In this document: positions 47,178 to 55,819 of the stretch, one piece after another
Numbering within the stretch: position 1 is the stretch's first letter
How the letters are laid out: each line of letters starts with the position of its first letter
Source: UBA5793 sp040255465
GTDB taxonomy: Bacteria; Planctomycetota; Phycisphaerae; Phycisphaerales; UBA5793
DNA length: 64,000 nt
Assembly: GCA_040255465.1 (NCBI GenBank)
Contig: JBDZVA010000007.1
Span: 1-64,000, forward strand
Direction of reading: 5' to 3'
Notes under the pieces: model-generated
What the model saw: only the letters and a program-made list of their open reading frames with translations
What the model was told of the DNA's origin: nothing
The model's database searches: none
Position numbers and translations under genes: made by a program

Positions 47178-47807
47178 ATGATCGTCCGCATCGAAGGCGA
47201 AATCGTGGCGGTGGAGGCTCCCTGTGTGCAGTTGCGCGTCGGGCCGATGGTGTACGAACTGTTCGTGCCCGCCTTCGACCTGCAGAGCCTGCACGGGCGC
47301 GTGGGAGCCGAAGCAGCCTTCGACACGTTCCACTACTTCGAAGCCCAGGGCCAGGGCACAACGTTGCTGCCCCGCCTGATCGGGTTTTCTTCGCCCGCCG
47401 ACCGCGACTTCTTCGAGTTGTTTACGACGGTCAAGGGCATTGGCAACCGCAAGGCGCTTCGGGCCATGGCCCTGCCGACGCGCACGATCGCCGCGGCCAT
47501 CGCCTCGCGCGACCTGGACACGCTCAAGACGCTGCCCGAGATCGGCCGCCGCACCGCCGAAACAATCGTGGCCGAACTGCACGAAAAAATGGAGCCCTTC
47601 CTCGCCGGCGGCCCCGCAGCGTCGACATCGGAAGTGAAAGACGCCGGTCGCGGCGGCATGGCGCACGATGCGCTGGCGGTGCTCATTCGACTTGGCGAGC
47701 CACGCCATCTGGCCGTGCAGTGGATCGATCGCGCCCTGACGCTCGAACCTGAGATCGCCGACGCCCAGGCATTGGTGACCGCGGCATTCCGCATCAAGAC
47801 TGGCTGA
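47178..47807 (+). CDS. ruvA: Holliday junction DNA helicase subunit RuvA
   Basis: 209 residues, normal length. Tetrameric Holliday-junction binding protein that works with RuvB. The N-terminal OB fold (MIVRIEGEIVAVEAP, VGPMVYELFVP) is followed by two helix-hairpin-helix motifs (FTTVKGIGNRKALRAM and LKTLPEIGRRTAETIVAELH) and the C-terminal RuvB-binding domain (ALAVLIRLGEPRHLAVQWID). Starts 16 nt after plsC; ruvB and ruvC are not in the window. Confidence 0.95.
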   Translation: MIVRIEGEIVAVEAPCVQLRVGPMVYELFVPAFDLQSLHGRVGAEAAFDTFHYFEAQGQGTTLLPRLIGFSSPADRDFFELFTTVKGIGNRKALRAMALPTRTIAAAIASRDLDTLKTLPEIGRRTAETIVAELHEKMEPFLAGGPAASTSEVKDAGRGGMAHDALAVLIRLGEPRHLAVQWIDRALTLEPEIADAQALVTAAFRIKTG

Positions 47808-47827
47808 ACAGAGTGCAAGGAGAGACC

Positions 47828-48103
47828 GTGCCCTACATCGCCCGCAAGGACCGCGCCCAGTACCAGCACGCGATCAATGAACTGGCCAAACTGGTGCCGC
47901 CCGATCGCATGGCCCGGCCGGGCCACATGAACTACATCATCAGTCTGCTCATCCAGCGCGTCTACGGCGAGTCGATGCGTTATGCCGATCACAACGAAGT
48001 AGTCGGCCTGCTCAACTGCGTGCAGCAGGAGTTCTACCGTCGCTTCACCGCGCCCTATGAAGATGAAAAAATTGAGCAGGAAGGCGACCTGACAGAACTG
48101 TGA
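47828..48103 (+). CDS. Small DUF6899-like protein
   Basis: 91 residues. Starts VPYIARKDRAQY and contains GHMNYIISLLIQRVY, then NEVVGLLNCVQQEFYRRFTA and PYEDEKI. This pattern belongs to a widespread small conserved family of unknown function found in bacteria and archaea. The GTG start at 47828 has AAGGAG upstream. Located 20 nt after ruvA and 7 nt before the manC-like gene, so part of the same transcript. I name the family from memory of the motif. Confidence 0.75.
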   Translation: MPYIARKDRAQYQHAINELAKLVPPDRMARPGHMNYIISLLIQRVYGESMRYADHNEVVGLLNCVQQEFYRRFTAPYEDEKIEQEGDLTEL

Positions 48104-48110
48104 GTGATTC

Positions 48111-49187
48111 ATGCGTCACGTGGTGATCATTGCGGGCGGCTCGGGCACGCGGCTCTGGCCCATGAGCCGGGCCAATCGACCCAAGCAACTGCTGCCGCTC
48201 GTCAGCGGCCGGAGCCTGCTTGAACTGGCCGTGCGCCGCGGTGAATCGCTGGTCGAGGCTGAGCGCGTCCACATTTGCGCCGGTGAATCGATGCGAGCCG
48301 CTGTTCTCGATGCGGGGTTGATCGACGCCGGACAGTACATCGGTGAGCCCGAAGGGCGCGACACCTGCGCCGCCATCGCGCTCAGCGCCGCAGTTCTGGT
48401 CCGGCGCGATCCCGTTGCCGTCTTCGGCGTGCTCACCGCCGACCATCTCATCGATCCGCTCGACCGCTTTGCGCGCCTGTTCGACCTCGGCTTTGGTCTC
48501 GTGGAGGACGACCCGCAGCGCGCTGTCGTTTTCGCCATCGCCGCCACACACCCCGCAACCGGCTACGGCTACATCGAACAGGGGAAGATCATCGACGGCT
48601 TCACACCTGCCTGTCGCGTGGTCTCCTTTACTGAAAAGCCCGATGAGGAGCGGGCGCGGCAGTTCATCGAATCCGGCCGGTATGGCTGGAACAGCGGGAT
48701 GTTCGTCTTCTCCGCGCGCGGATTCCTGGAGGCGCTGGCCGGCCACCAGTCGGAGATCGCCGCCGGCATTCAACAGATCGCTGCCGCGTGGGGCACGCCC
48801 AGGCAGCCCGAGGTACTCGCTTCGGTCTATCCGACTCTACCTCGCGTCAGCGTGGATCACGGCATCATGGAGCCGCTTTCTCGCGAGCCCGGCGGCAAGG
48901 TCTGTGCCGTGCCCATGGATGTGAACTGGCTCGACATCGGCAGTTGGCCCGCTCTGGCCCAGACGCTTGACCGTGACGGGCAGGGCAACCGCACCAACGC
49001 CCAGCTCGCCGCGCTCGACTCACGATCGATCACCGCCATCGCCGACGATCCGACCCACACGATCGCCGTGGTCGGCTGTCAGGATCTCATCATCGTCCGC
49101 ACCTCCGACGCCACGCTGGTCGTCCATGCCTCGCAAGCCGAAAAGGTTAAGGCGATGGCGGCCGTGGTTGAGCGGCGCCTGCAGTAG
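48111..49187 (+). CDS. manC: Mannose-1-phosphate guanylyltransferase
   Basis: 358 residues. Nucleotidyltransferase making GDP-mannose from mannose-1-phosphate and GTP, for glycans and surface polysaccharides. Signature GGSGTRLWPMSRANRPKQLLP, then LTADHLI, FTEKPDEERA, YGWNSGMFVF, VDHGIMEP and VNWLDIGSW. The C-terminal isomerase domain found in bifunctional ManC/AlgA is absent, so the protein is monofunctional. Last gene of the plsC-ruvA-DUF6899-manC group. Confidence 0.92.
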   Translation: MRHVVIIAGGSGTRLWPMSRANRPKQLLPLVSGRSLLELAVRRGESLVEAERVHICAGESMRAAVLDAGLIDAGQYIGEPEGRDTCAAIALSAAVLVRRDPVAVFGVLTADHLIDPLDRFARLFDLGFGLVEDDPQRAVVFAIAATHPATGYGYIEQGKIIDGFTPACRVVSFTEKPDEERARQFIESGRYGWNSGMFVFSARGFLEALAGHQSEIAAGIQQIAAAWGTPRQPEVLASVYPTLPRVSVDHGIMEPLSREPGGKVCAVPMDVNWLDIGSWPALAQTLDRDGQGNRTNAQLAALDSRSITAIADDPTHTIAVVGCQDLIIVRTSDATLVVHASQAEKVKAMAAVVERRLQ

Positions 49188-49249
49188 GGGCCACGCCGGG
49201 TCGTTTCCCGCATCGTTCGGCGGGCGGTGGAGCCGGGCCGACCGCCGGT

Positions 49250-49255
49250 TAGGAT
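49250..49255 (+). promoter_or_regulatory. -10-like TAGGAT 10 nt before the nuoH start
   Basis: TAGGAT, then 10 nt without a Shine-Dalgarno, then the ATG at 49266. Consistent with a very short leader or a leaderless mRNA. Confidence 0.3.
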
Positions 49256-49265
49256 TGCATCCGTC

Positions 49266-50501
49266 ATGCCTCACATCGACTCGATCCCGGCTCAGGTGCT
49301 TGTCAGCGTCATCGTCTGCCTCGTCGTCTTCGGCGCTGTGCAGGGCGTGATTGCCTGGCTCATCCTCTGGGAACGCAAAGTCGTCTCGTTCATCCAGGAT
49401 CGCATCGGCCCCAACCGCGTCGGCCCCGCCGGGCTCCTCCAGCCGCTGGCGGACGGCTTGAAACTCTTCTTCAAGGAAGACTACAACCCGCAGCAGGTGG
49501 ACAAGCGCCTGTTCATCCTCGCGCCGGCGTTCATTATCATCCCGGCGCTGATCGGCTGGGCGATCGTGCCGTGGGGCGGCGACTGGAACTTCCCGGGCAT
49601 GACACTGTGGAACTGGATTCCGATCATCGGCGGCGCAGTCGTCGAGCCCGCACGCGTGCACGTCGCGGCAGCCGGCAGCGTCAGTGTCGGCATCGTCTAC
49701 GTCATCGCCACCGCCAGCATCGGCGTCTACGGCGTGGTCCTCGGTGGCTGGGCCTCCAACAGCAAGTACGCCTTCCTCGGCGGCCTCCGCGCCGGCGCCC
49801 AGATGATCAGCTACGAAATCCCGCTCGGCGTGGCAATCCTCATCGTGCTGCTCTGCACCGGTTCGCTGCGTCCAGACGCCATCATCGAGTCGCAGACGGC
49901 CGGCGCGTGGTTCCTCATCGCTCATCCTCTCGCTGCGGTGATCTGCTTCACGGCGATGCTCGCCGAGGCGAATCGCTCGCCGTTTGACCTGGCCGAAGCC
50001 GAGCAGGAACTCGTCGGCGGCTACCACACGGAATACTCCGCGATGAAGTGGGCCCTGTTCTTCTTCGCCGAGTACGGTCACATGATCACGAGCAGCGCCA
50101 TCTTCACGGTGCTCTTCCTCGGCGGCTGGCACCTCTTCCCCTTCGTGCCTCAACCGGCTGCGGGCGGGTTGATCGCCGTGCTGCTCAAGATCGCCGTCTT
50201 CGTCGTCAAGGTCGGCCTGCTGATCACGTTCATGATCGTCATCCGCTGGACCCTGCCTCGTTTCCGCTACGACCAGCTGATGAATCTCGCGTGGCGCATG
50301 CTCATTCCACTCTCCGCGCTGCTGCTCGTGGGCACGTCGGTGCTTGTCTACCTCGGCATGACCCAGTGGTGGTGGATGCTGGCGATGAACCTCGTCCTCG
50401 GCGGCCTCATCTACGCCGCCCAGCCGATGCTGCCCAAGACGCACAACCCCAACGAAAAGGTCCGGCTCATCGGCTCGCGCTTCTATGCGCCGCAGGGTTG
50501 A
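49266..50501 (+). CDS. nuoH: NADH-quinone oxidoreductase subunit H
   Basis: 411 residues. Membrane subunit of complex I next to the quinone site; about eight or nine transmembrane helices. Conserved segments: WERKVVSFIQDRIGPNRVGP, ADGLKLFFKEDYNP, the loop EANRSPFDLAEAEQELVGGY with its acidic quinone-channel residues, EYSAMKWALFFFAEY and RWTLPRFRYDQLM. Length is greater than usual (about 330) because of an extra periplasmic loop near 100-140 and an extra C-terminal helix. None of the other nuo genes is adjacent, which is unusual because nuoH normally sits between nuoG and nuoI. Confidence 0.95.
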   Translation: MPHIDSIPAQVLVSVIVCLVVFGAVQGVIAWLILWERKVVSFIQDRIGPNRVGPAGLLQPLADGLKLFFKEDYNPQQVDKRLFILAPAFIIIPALIGWAIVPWGGDWNFPGMTLWNWIPIIGGAVVEPARVHVAAAGSVSVGIVYVIATASIGVYGVVLGGWASNSKYAFLGGLRAGAQMISYEIPLGVAILIVLLCTGSLRPDAIIESQTAGAWFLIAHPLAAVICFTAMLAEANRSPFDLAEAEQELVGGYHTEYSAMKWALFFFAEYGHMITSSAIFTVLFLGGWHLFPFVPQPAAGGLIAVLLKIAVFVVKVGLLITFMIVIRWTLPRFRYDQLMNLAWRMLIPLSALLLVGTSVLVYLGMTQWWWMLAMNLVLGGLIYAAQPMLPKTHNPNEKVRLIGSRFYAPQG

Positions 50502-50575
50502 AGTGGCGATCATTTCGACAGAATCGGTACTGCGTGCCGAAGAACTAGTCAAGACGGTGATGCACGAGGGCGCTC

Positions 50576-51292
50576 GTGACCAGTTGCTTGCGTGAATCTC
50601 GATTGTGGAGACTCTTGCTCGTTGTGGGCGTGCTCCTTCTGGCACTCGGGCTGCAGATTACTTCGATCTTCCGCGCCACGCGCAGAACCTCGTACGCAGA
50701 ATCGAGTGATAAGTTGAGCTTTCTGGTCGATGGATCCAACGTGCTGGTGGAAATCTCCGTACGATCGGGGCCGCTGGGCGACCCGCTGTGGTATCAGTTG
50801 GTTGGTCGAGTCTGGGTCACGTCGAACGCGGACGGTGAATACACTCGGGACTCCAATCGCGCCCGGGAGCTAGAACTTGTCGGTTACGACGCATCAACTG
50901 GCACTCTTCGGGCAAAGGATCCCCGAACAGGCGAAGAGACGGCGATGGTCGGAATCTGGCCGAGTCAATTGTCCCCGACGGCAAAGGACCTGCCGGTGCG
51001 TTGGTTGGAGAACGCCGGATACGAATACTCCGTCAATAGAGCAGGGCAATCGCTGGTGATTTCCTCCATGCAACCATCGGTAACAGATTGGACCGCATTG
51101 CGAATGCTCATCGCACGTCGGTTGGCCGTCGCATTTGGCTGGGGCTTCGGAGCATACGTTCTGGGTCTCATTGTCGCAGGACTAGTTGCGCTTCGAAGAG
51201 GCGCGGACGGGCTCTGCGAACACTGCGGCTACGATCTGCGCGGGTTGGCTCATGAACGATGCCCGGAGTGCGGTGCGGAACACAAGAACTGA
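50576..51292 (+). CDS. Membrane protein with C-terminal zinc ribbon
   Basis: 238 residues. One N-terminal helix (RLLLVVGVLLLALGLQITSI), a ~150-residue extracytoplasmic domain of unknown type, a second helix (about 182-208) and a short cytoplasmic zinc ribbon LCEHCGYDLRGLAHERCPEC. The ribbon has the CxxCGYDLRG form common in planctomycete membrane proteins of unknown function and is shared with the shorter gene at 5224. Start GTG at 50576. Confidence 0.68.
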   Translation: MTSCLRESRLWRLLLVVGVLLLALGLQITSIFRATRRTSYAESSDKLSFLVDGSNVLVEISVRSGPLGDPLWYQLVGRVWVTSNADGEYTRDSNRARELELVGYDASTGTLRAKDPRTGEETAMVGIWPSQLSPTAKDLPVRWLENAGYEYSVNRAGQSLVISSMQPSVTDWTALRMLIARRLAVAFGWGFGAYVLGLIVAGLVALRRGADGLCEHCGYDLRGLAHERCPECGAEHKN

Positions 51293-51339
51293 ATTATGAG
51301 CGCTACCGCACGCGCGGGTTCCAATGTCGGCTTGTCACC

Positions 51340-51525
51340 TCACATATCAAACCATCGCCAGATCCGCAGCAGCCATGCTGCGATCCCCAGCGGAAATAGG
51401 GCGATGCACACCAGCGCGACCAGCGCCGATGAGCCCGTTTCATACGCTTGCCTGAACACGCCGACGAGGACAAGGAAGAAGACAACGAGGATGACGATGC
51501 GAATGCCGATCTGGCGAAGTGTCAT
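51340..51525 (-). CDS. Small two-helix membrane protein
   Basis: 61 residues: MTLRQIGIRIVILVVFFLVL as the first helix, a short loop, VALVCIALFPLGIAAWLLRI as the second, ending WRWFDM. A GAGGA site lies 7 nt before the ATG at 51525. The frame is open further upstream to 51711, but that part overlaps the start of the metallophosphoesterase gene and is not hydrophobic. Function unknown; no family recognised. Divergent from the metallophosphoesterase. Confidence 0.55.
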   Translation of the reverse strand: MTLRQIGIRIVILVVFFLVLVGVFRQAYETGSSALVALVCIALFPLGIAAWLLRIWRWFDM

Positions 51526-51671
51526 CTGCCAATCCTCAGTAGTTGCCCGCCTCTCACGCTGAATTGCGCCGGGTTTACAGATTTTACACGAAAACGAGCC
51601 TCGACGCGGGTTATGATGCGTCAATCCCTGGTCGGGTATTTGGTGAATCTGACTCTTGCGAGGTGCGCTCC

Positions 51672-53678
51672 ATGAACGGCAGTTGCTCAGCTTTTTTCGC
51701 ACTCGTTGCATCGGCGCTTCTCGCCTCTACTGCGAGTCGGCCCTGCCTCGCCCAGGACCACGATCACACCACCATTGGCCAGCCGCACCCGCACCTGCCC
51801 GCCGACGAGTCGCGCTTCACCACCAATCGCGTCGGCAATCATCTCTACCTTCCCGCCGAGGCCGATGCGTTTACCTTCGCCGTCTTCGGCGATCGCACCG
51901 GCGGGCCGGCCGAGGGGATCGAAGTTCTCAAGCAAGCGGTCAAGGACACCAATCTCATCGAGCCCGATCTCGTCATGACCGTTGGCGATCTGGTCGAGGG
52001 CTACAACGACAAGCCGCAGTGGCTTGTGCAGATGCGCGAGTTCAAGGGCGTCATGGACGGCCTGCTCATGCCCTGGTTTCCCGTCGCCGGCAATCACGAT
52101 GTCTACTGGCGCGGCAGCGGCCCCAAGCCAAAGGGCGAGAACGAAGCGCTCTTCGAAACCAACTTCGGCCCGCTCTGGTACGCCTTCGAACACAAGAACT
52201 CCTGGTTCATCGCCCTCTACTCCGACGAAGGTAATCCCCTCACCGGCGACAAGGGCTTCAGCCAGCCCAACCGCCAGCGCATGAGCGATGAACAACTCAA
52301 CTGGCTCAAGGACACGCTCACCAAAGCGAAGAGCGCTGACCACATCTTCCTCTTCCTCCATCACCCGCGCTGGCTCGGTGGCGGCTACGGCGATGACTGG
52401 GATCGCGTGCACAAGGTCCTTGTCGAAGCCGGCAACGTGACGGCCGTCTTCGCCGGCCATATCCACCACATGCGCTACGACGGTGTGCGCGATGGCATCG
52501 AGTACGTCACGCTGGCCACGGTCGGCGGCGAGCAATCTGGAGTCGTGCCGCAGGCCGGATACCTGCACCAGTTTCATCTCGTCACGGTGCGCAAGAAGCA
52601 GATCGCGCTGGCGTCGATCCCCGTGGGCGAAGTCATGGATGTGCGGCGGATCACCGGCGAAGTGAGCGAAGCCGCAGCCCGGCTGGCGCGGGTGCGGCCG
52701 AGGTTTGCCAACACCGTGGACCTGGACATCTCGGGCGCCGTCTCGGCCGACGTTGGAGCCGCGATCGAGAACCCGCTCGACCTTCCCATCGAAGTCACGC
52801 TCACGCCAACAAGCGCCGACAGCCGCTGGATCTTCACGCCGGATCACGTGCACCAGATTCTGCAGGCGGGCGAGGCGATGGTCTTTGAGTTTCACGTCAG
52901 CCGCAGCGATGATGCGATCGACTCGACGTATCGGCCGGCGTTGATGGACCTGAATGTCGACCTGCTGGCCGCAGGTCTGCGCTATTCGATCCCCGAGAGT
53001 TCGACCGCCATTCCGATCCGCGCGAGCCTCCAGCCGCCGCCCGTTCCTTCCACGGAGATTGCGGCTGAGTTCGACGGCCGCGCATCCGTCATCGCAATCG
53101 ACGGCGGATTGATCAACCTCCCCGACGGTCCCTTCACACTCGAGTGTTGGTTCAACGGTCACGATTTCCGCGGCCGGCGCGGCCTGGTTGCCAAGACCGA
53201 ATCTTCCGAGTTCGGCTTCTTCGTCAGCGACGGCGTACCGGAGTTTGATGTCTTTCTCGCGGGCAGGTACGCAGAGGCCAGGGCAGGCGAGGCGCTGCTG
53301 AAACCATCGAAGTGGCATCACATCGCCGGCGTCTTCGACGGGCAGCAGGTGCGCCTGTACCTTGACGGCCAACTCATCAAGACCGTCCAGCGCAGCGGCA
53401 AGCGCGGCACCAACACCTTCCCCCTCATGATCGGCGCGGATGTCGATGGCAACGGCAACCCGACGTCTTACTTTGACGGCCAGATCGACGCGGTGCGCCT
53501 GTCGAGCGGGGCCCGCTACACCGGCGAACACTTCACTCCGCAGCGCCGTCCGGCGAGCGACGGAGACACACTGCTGCTCTACAACATGGATGCCTTCGTC
53601 GGGCCGTGGCTGTTCGATGAGTCAAGCCGCGCCGTACACGTGGCGCCGCGCGGCGGGGTGACGCTGGTGTCACAATAG
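51672..53678 (+). CDS. Secreted metallophosphoesterase with LamG-like C-terminal domain
   Basis: 668 residues. Signal peptide (about 1-27, ending RPCLAQ). A calcineurin-type phosphoesterase domain (about 65-330) holds the metal-binding motifs in order: FGDRTGG, VGDLVEG, AGNHDVYW, LHHPRW and FAGHIHHM. Central beta-rich region (about 350-460). A concanavalin/LamG domain (about 475-650) contains FTLECWFNGHDF, WHHIAGVFDGQQVRLYLDGQ and DGQIDAVRLSSG, a pattern seen in many planctomycete sulfatases and phosphoesterases that act on carbohydrates. Does not carry the C-terminal module of the 9-33 kb proteins. Substrate unknown. Confidence 0.88.
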   Translation: MNGSCSAFFALVASALLASTASRPCLAQDHDHTTIGQPHPHLPADESRFTTNRVGNHLYLPAEADAFTFAVFGDRTGGPAEGIEVLKQAVKDTNLIEPDLVMTVGDLVEGYNDKPQWLVQMREFKGVMDGLLMPWFPVAGNHDVYWRGSGPKPKGENEALFETNFGPLWYAFEHKNSWFIALYSDEGNPLTGDKGFSQPNRQRMSDEQLNWLKDTLTKAKSADHIFLFLHHPRWLGGGYGDDWDRVHKVLVEAGNVTAVFAGHIHHMRYDGVRDGIEYVTLATVGGEQSGVVPQAGYLHQFHLVTVRKKQIALASIPVGEVMDVRRITGEVSEAAARLARVRPRFANTVDLDISGAVSADVGAAIENPLDLPIEVTLTPTSADSRWIFTPDHVHQILQAGEAMVFEFHVSRSDDAIDSTYRPALMDLNVDLLAAGLRYSIPESSTAIPIRASLQPPPVPSTEIAAEFDGRASVIAIDGGLINLPDGPFTLECWFNGHDFRGRRGLVAKTESSEFGFFVSDGVPEFDVFLAGRYAEARAGEALLKPSKWHHIAGVFDGQQVRLYLDGQLIKTVQRSGKRGTNTFPLMIGADVDGNGNPTSYFDGQIDAVRLSSGARYTGEHFTPQRRPASDGDTLLLYNMDAFVGPWLFDESSRAVHVAPRGGVTLVSQ

Positions 53679-53788
53679 CAGTGGATGTGGGTGAGCACGA
53701 TGGGAATAACTGCTCGGCGTCCGCGTCGTATTTTGACACGAGTGTCGCGCCTGCGGTGCGCCACAACAGACCAGAAGGAGACAAACCC

Positions 53789-54907
53789 ATGTTCCAAAGC
53801 GTGTTAGGTGTGATCGTCGTCGCGCTGTCGATGAGCGTGGGGTTGCCCCAGCCTCCCGCCGCCGCGCCCGGTGACCATTCAGCCGAGGAGTGCTGGCGAC
53901 TGGTATGCGAGGCCTACGCACCCGGTTCCGCGATCTACTCGGGAGCGGCCACGGCACTGAACGCGGCGGATGAGAATCTCGAGTTTGGCACCTTTGCGTC
54001 GGGAGCGGTCGTACTCACAGCAACGCCTGCCGGAGCCATTCACTTCGACACGGATCACGGTTGGGGCTGGATGGACTTCGATGGCGGCGTCCTTCGGGTT
54101 TGGGCGGAAGGCGACTCGGCCTATCTGGAGACGACAGCCCCCGAATCAAAACGGCATCAGTGGCTGTCCGACCAGATCCGCGCCTTCGACGATGCCGTCC
54201 GATGGGAGGTTGCGACGCACATTGAACTTGCGCTTCTGCTGGACGGTTCGATCGACTCCATTGTGAATGCCAGGCCGGAACGGCTCGCAATGGATGATGC
54301 AGCGGTTGTTGAAATGCTCGACGCCAACCGGTCGCTGGCAGGCATCTTCGGCGCGCCGGCGCTTGAAGCCGAGCACGCGCACGTTCTGCGATTCGCGGGG
54401 CAGGATCGAACGGTCCTGGCGCTGGTTGACGAGCGAACGCACCGGATCCAGACTTGGACGGTCGAGTGTTCCCCGGCGTTTCTCAGCGGAATCCTCAATG
54501 GCCCCCGTTTCAGCGCGACCACTTCGGTGGTGCGAGCGAAATCCGATGAGCCGCCGGCGCAGGAGCGTGACCTTGCCGGGCTGGAGAAAATCGAAACGGT
54601 CGAACGGTATCGGGCACATTTGCACAAGCGGGTGCTCAAGGAAGTCATCGAGAATCTTGCCGAATTCGAAGCGCAGGTCCAGATGATGGAGGACATGCTG
54701 CCGCAGATCGAAGCCGCTCTCGACGAGGCCAAGCAGCAACTTGAGGCACTGGAGGCCGCGCCGCCCCGCGAGCGCGATGAAGAGGAGATCACCCAGCTCA
54801 AGTGGACCATTGCAACGCAGAGCATTCAAGTCGACGGCGGCAAGGCGGATTTGAAGCGAATGAAGGCGCTGGTCCAGGAAGCGCGCGCAACAGATCCGGC
54901 GAAGTAG
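53789..54907 (+). CDS. Secreted protein of unknown function with C-terminal coiled coil
   Basis: 372 residues. Signal peptide (about 1-25: VLGVIVVALSMSVGLPQP). The first ~200 residues have alternating beta-strands (HFDTDHGWGWMDFDGGVLRV, AYLETTAPESKRHQ) reminiscent of DUF2092/LolA-type periplasmic proteins, but I cannot confirm that. Residues about 265-370 are a charged heptad-like coiled coil (VIENLAEFEAQVQMMEDMLP, EAKQQLEALEAA). AGAAGGAG lies 8 nt before the ATG. Follows the metallophosphoesterase by 110 nt. Confidence 0.6.
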   Translation: MFQSVLGVIVVALSMSVGLPQPPAAAPGDHSAEECWRLVCEAYAPGSAIYSGAATALNAADENLEFGTFASGAVVLTATPAGAIHFDTDHGWGWMDFDGGVLRVWAEGDSAYLETTAPESKRHQWLSDQIRAFDDAVRWEVATHIELALLLDGSIDSIVNARPERLAMDDAAVVEMLDANRSLAGIFGAPALEAEHAHVLRFAGQDRTVLALVDERTHRIQTWTVECSPAFLSGILNGPRFSATTSVVRAKSDEPPAQERDLAGLEKIETVERYRAHLHKRVLKEVIENLAEFEAQVQMMEDMLPQIEAALDEAKQQLEALEAAPPRERDEEEITQLKWTIATQSIQVDGGKADLKRMKALVQEARATDPAK

Positions 54908-54936
54908 TCTGGCTGTTGTTCGAGCCATCGACCTAA

Positions 54937-55638
54937 TCACTCAGTATCGCGCACAATCCTGAACTTCGCATCCACCGTGGCCCCGCTCACCTTGCAGCCC
55001 AGTTCGCGCAGCCACTGCACGACGACCTGGTTGCAGTTGTGCGCCAGTGAGTACGGGCTGTCATCGTGAACGAACTGCATCGAGTAAAGGTCGTTGTCAT
55101 GACGCGTCGCGGCGTGGCTCTCGAATCGCTCGTCAAGCCGGTCGCGCAATTGGCGCAGCAAAGCCCCATCGACCTCCAGCGGGTAGAACGCCTGGCACGC
55201 GATCTGCCACCGCAACGAGTCGGCCGAGGTGCTCATCCCCAGATCGCGCCGCCCCAGCGTCCCCCGCGTTGGCAATAGCATCGTCCGAAACAGATCCGGC
55301 CACCTGTTCTCGTTGAGTGCGTACCACTTCCATTCGCCGTAGGCGTACTCCACCGCGTGCCCCGCCAGCGACTCGCCCGACTCGAACACCGCCAGTGAGA
55401 CGCTGCTGTCCGCGTCCGTCAGCGATCGACTCACCAGCGGCTGCGGCGGCAACACCAGACTGCTGTGCCGGCCGTAGTCGATCAGATACACCGTTTCCGA
55501 TCGCTCGGCCGCCACGGCCGGCACACGCACCGTGGTCGTGCAGCCCGCCATCGCCTCAAGCAGCGTTGACACCATGACCATCTTGAGAAGCAAGCCACGA
55601 CGGCGTCCGCCGCCGCAGCCATCCACGTCTCGTGCCAT
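54937..55638 (-). CDS. DUF2459-like lipoprotein
   Basis: 233 residues. A basic N-terminus is followed by a hydrophobic stretch ending in a lipobox-like AMAGC (Cys at about 33), suggesting an outer-membrane or inner-membrane lipoprotein. The body resembles DUF2459: VYLIDYGRHSSLVLP, VEYAYGEWKWYAL, MSTSADSLRWQIACQAFYPL and LYSMQFVHDDSPYSLAHNCNQ. The last, with Ser/His/Asn/Cys, could be a catalytic-looking segment. Function unknown. The start at 55638 may be too early; an internal Met (KMVMVST) would also leave the lipobox intact. Confidence 0.65.
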   Translation of the reverse strand: MARDVDGCGGGRRRGLLLKMVMVSTLLEAMAGCTTTVRVPAVAAERSETVYLIDYGRHSSLVLPPQPLVSRSLTDADSSVSLAVFESGESLAGHAVEYAYGEWKWYALNENRWPDLFRTMLLPTRGTLGRRDLGMSTSADSLRWQIACQAFYPLEVDGALLRQLRDRLDERFESHAATRHDNDLYSMQFVHDDSPYSLAHNCNQVVVQWLRELGCKVSGATVDAKFRIVRDTE

Positions 55639-55711
55639 AATCAGGGGACGTCAAACTCCTGCCCGTATTCCAGCGCATTCCGAAGAGAGCCGGCTTTCTC
55701 AGATCAAACGA

Positions 55712-55739
55712 AGACGGGCGCCCACTCGGGCGCCCGTCT
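55712..55739. terminator. Perfect 12-bp hairpin after the BlaR1-like gene
   Basis: AGACGGGCGCCC (55712-55723) pairs exactly with GGGCGCCCGTCT (55728-55739) around a 4-nt loop. It lies about 80 nt past the stop at 55820. On the minus strand it is followed by TCGTTTG, so it most likely ends the BlaI/BlaR1 transcript. Confidence 0.65.
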
Positions 55740-55819
55740 CGTCTCTCCTCCGGTGTTCGCAGGCTCGGCCGGGGGAGGAACAAGCCGTGCGTGAGCGGGG
55801 GTATGACCTATACCCGGAC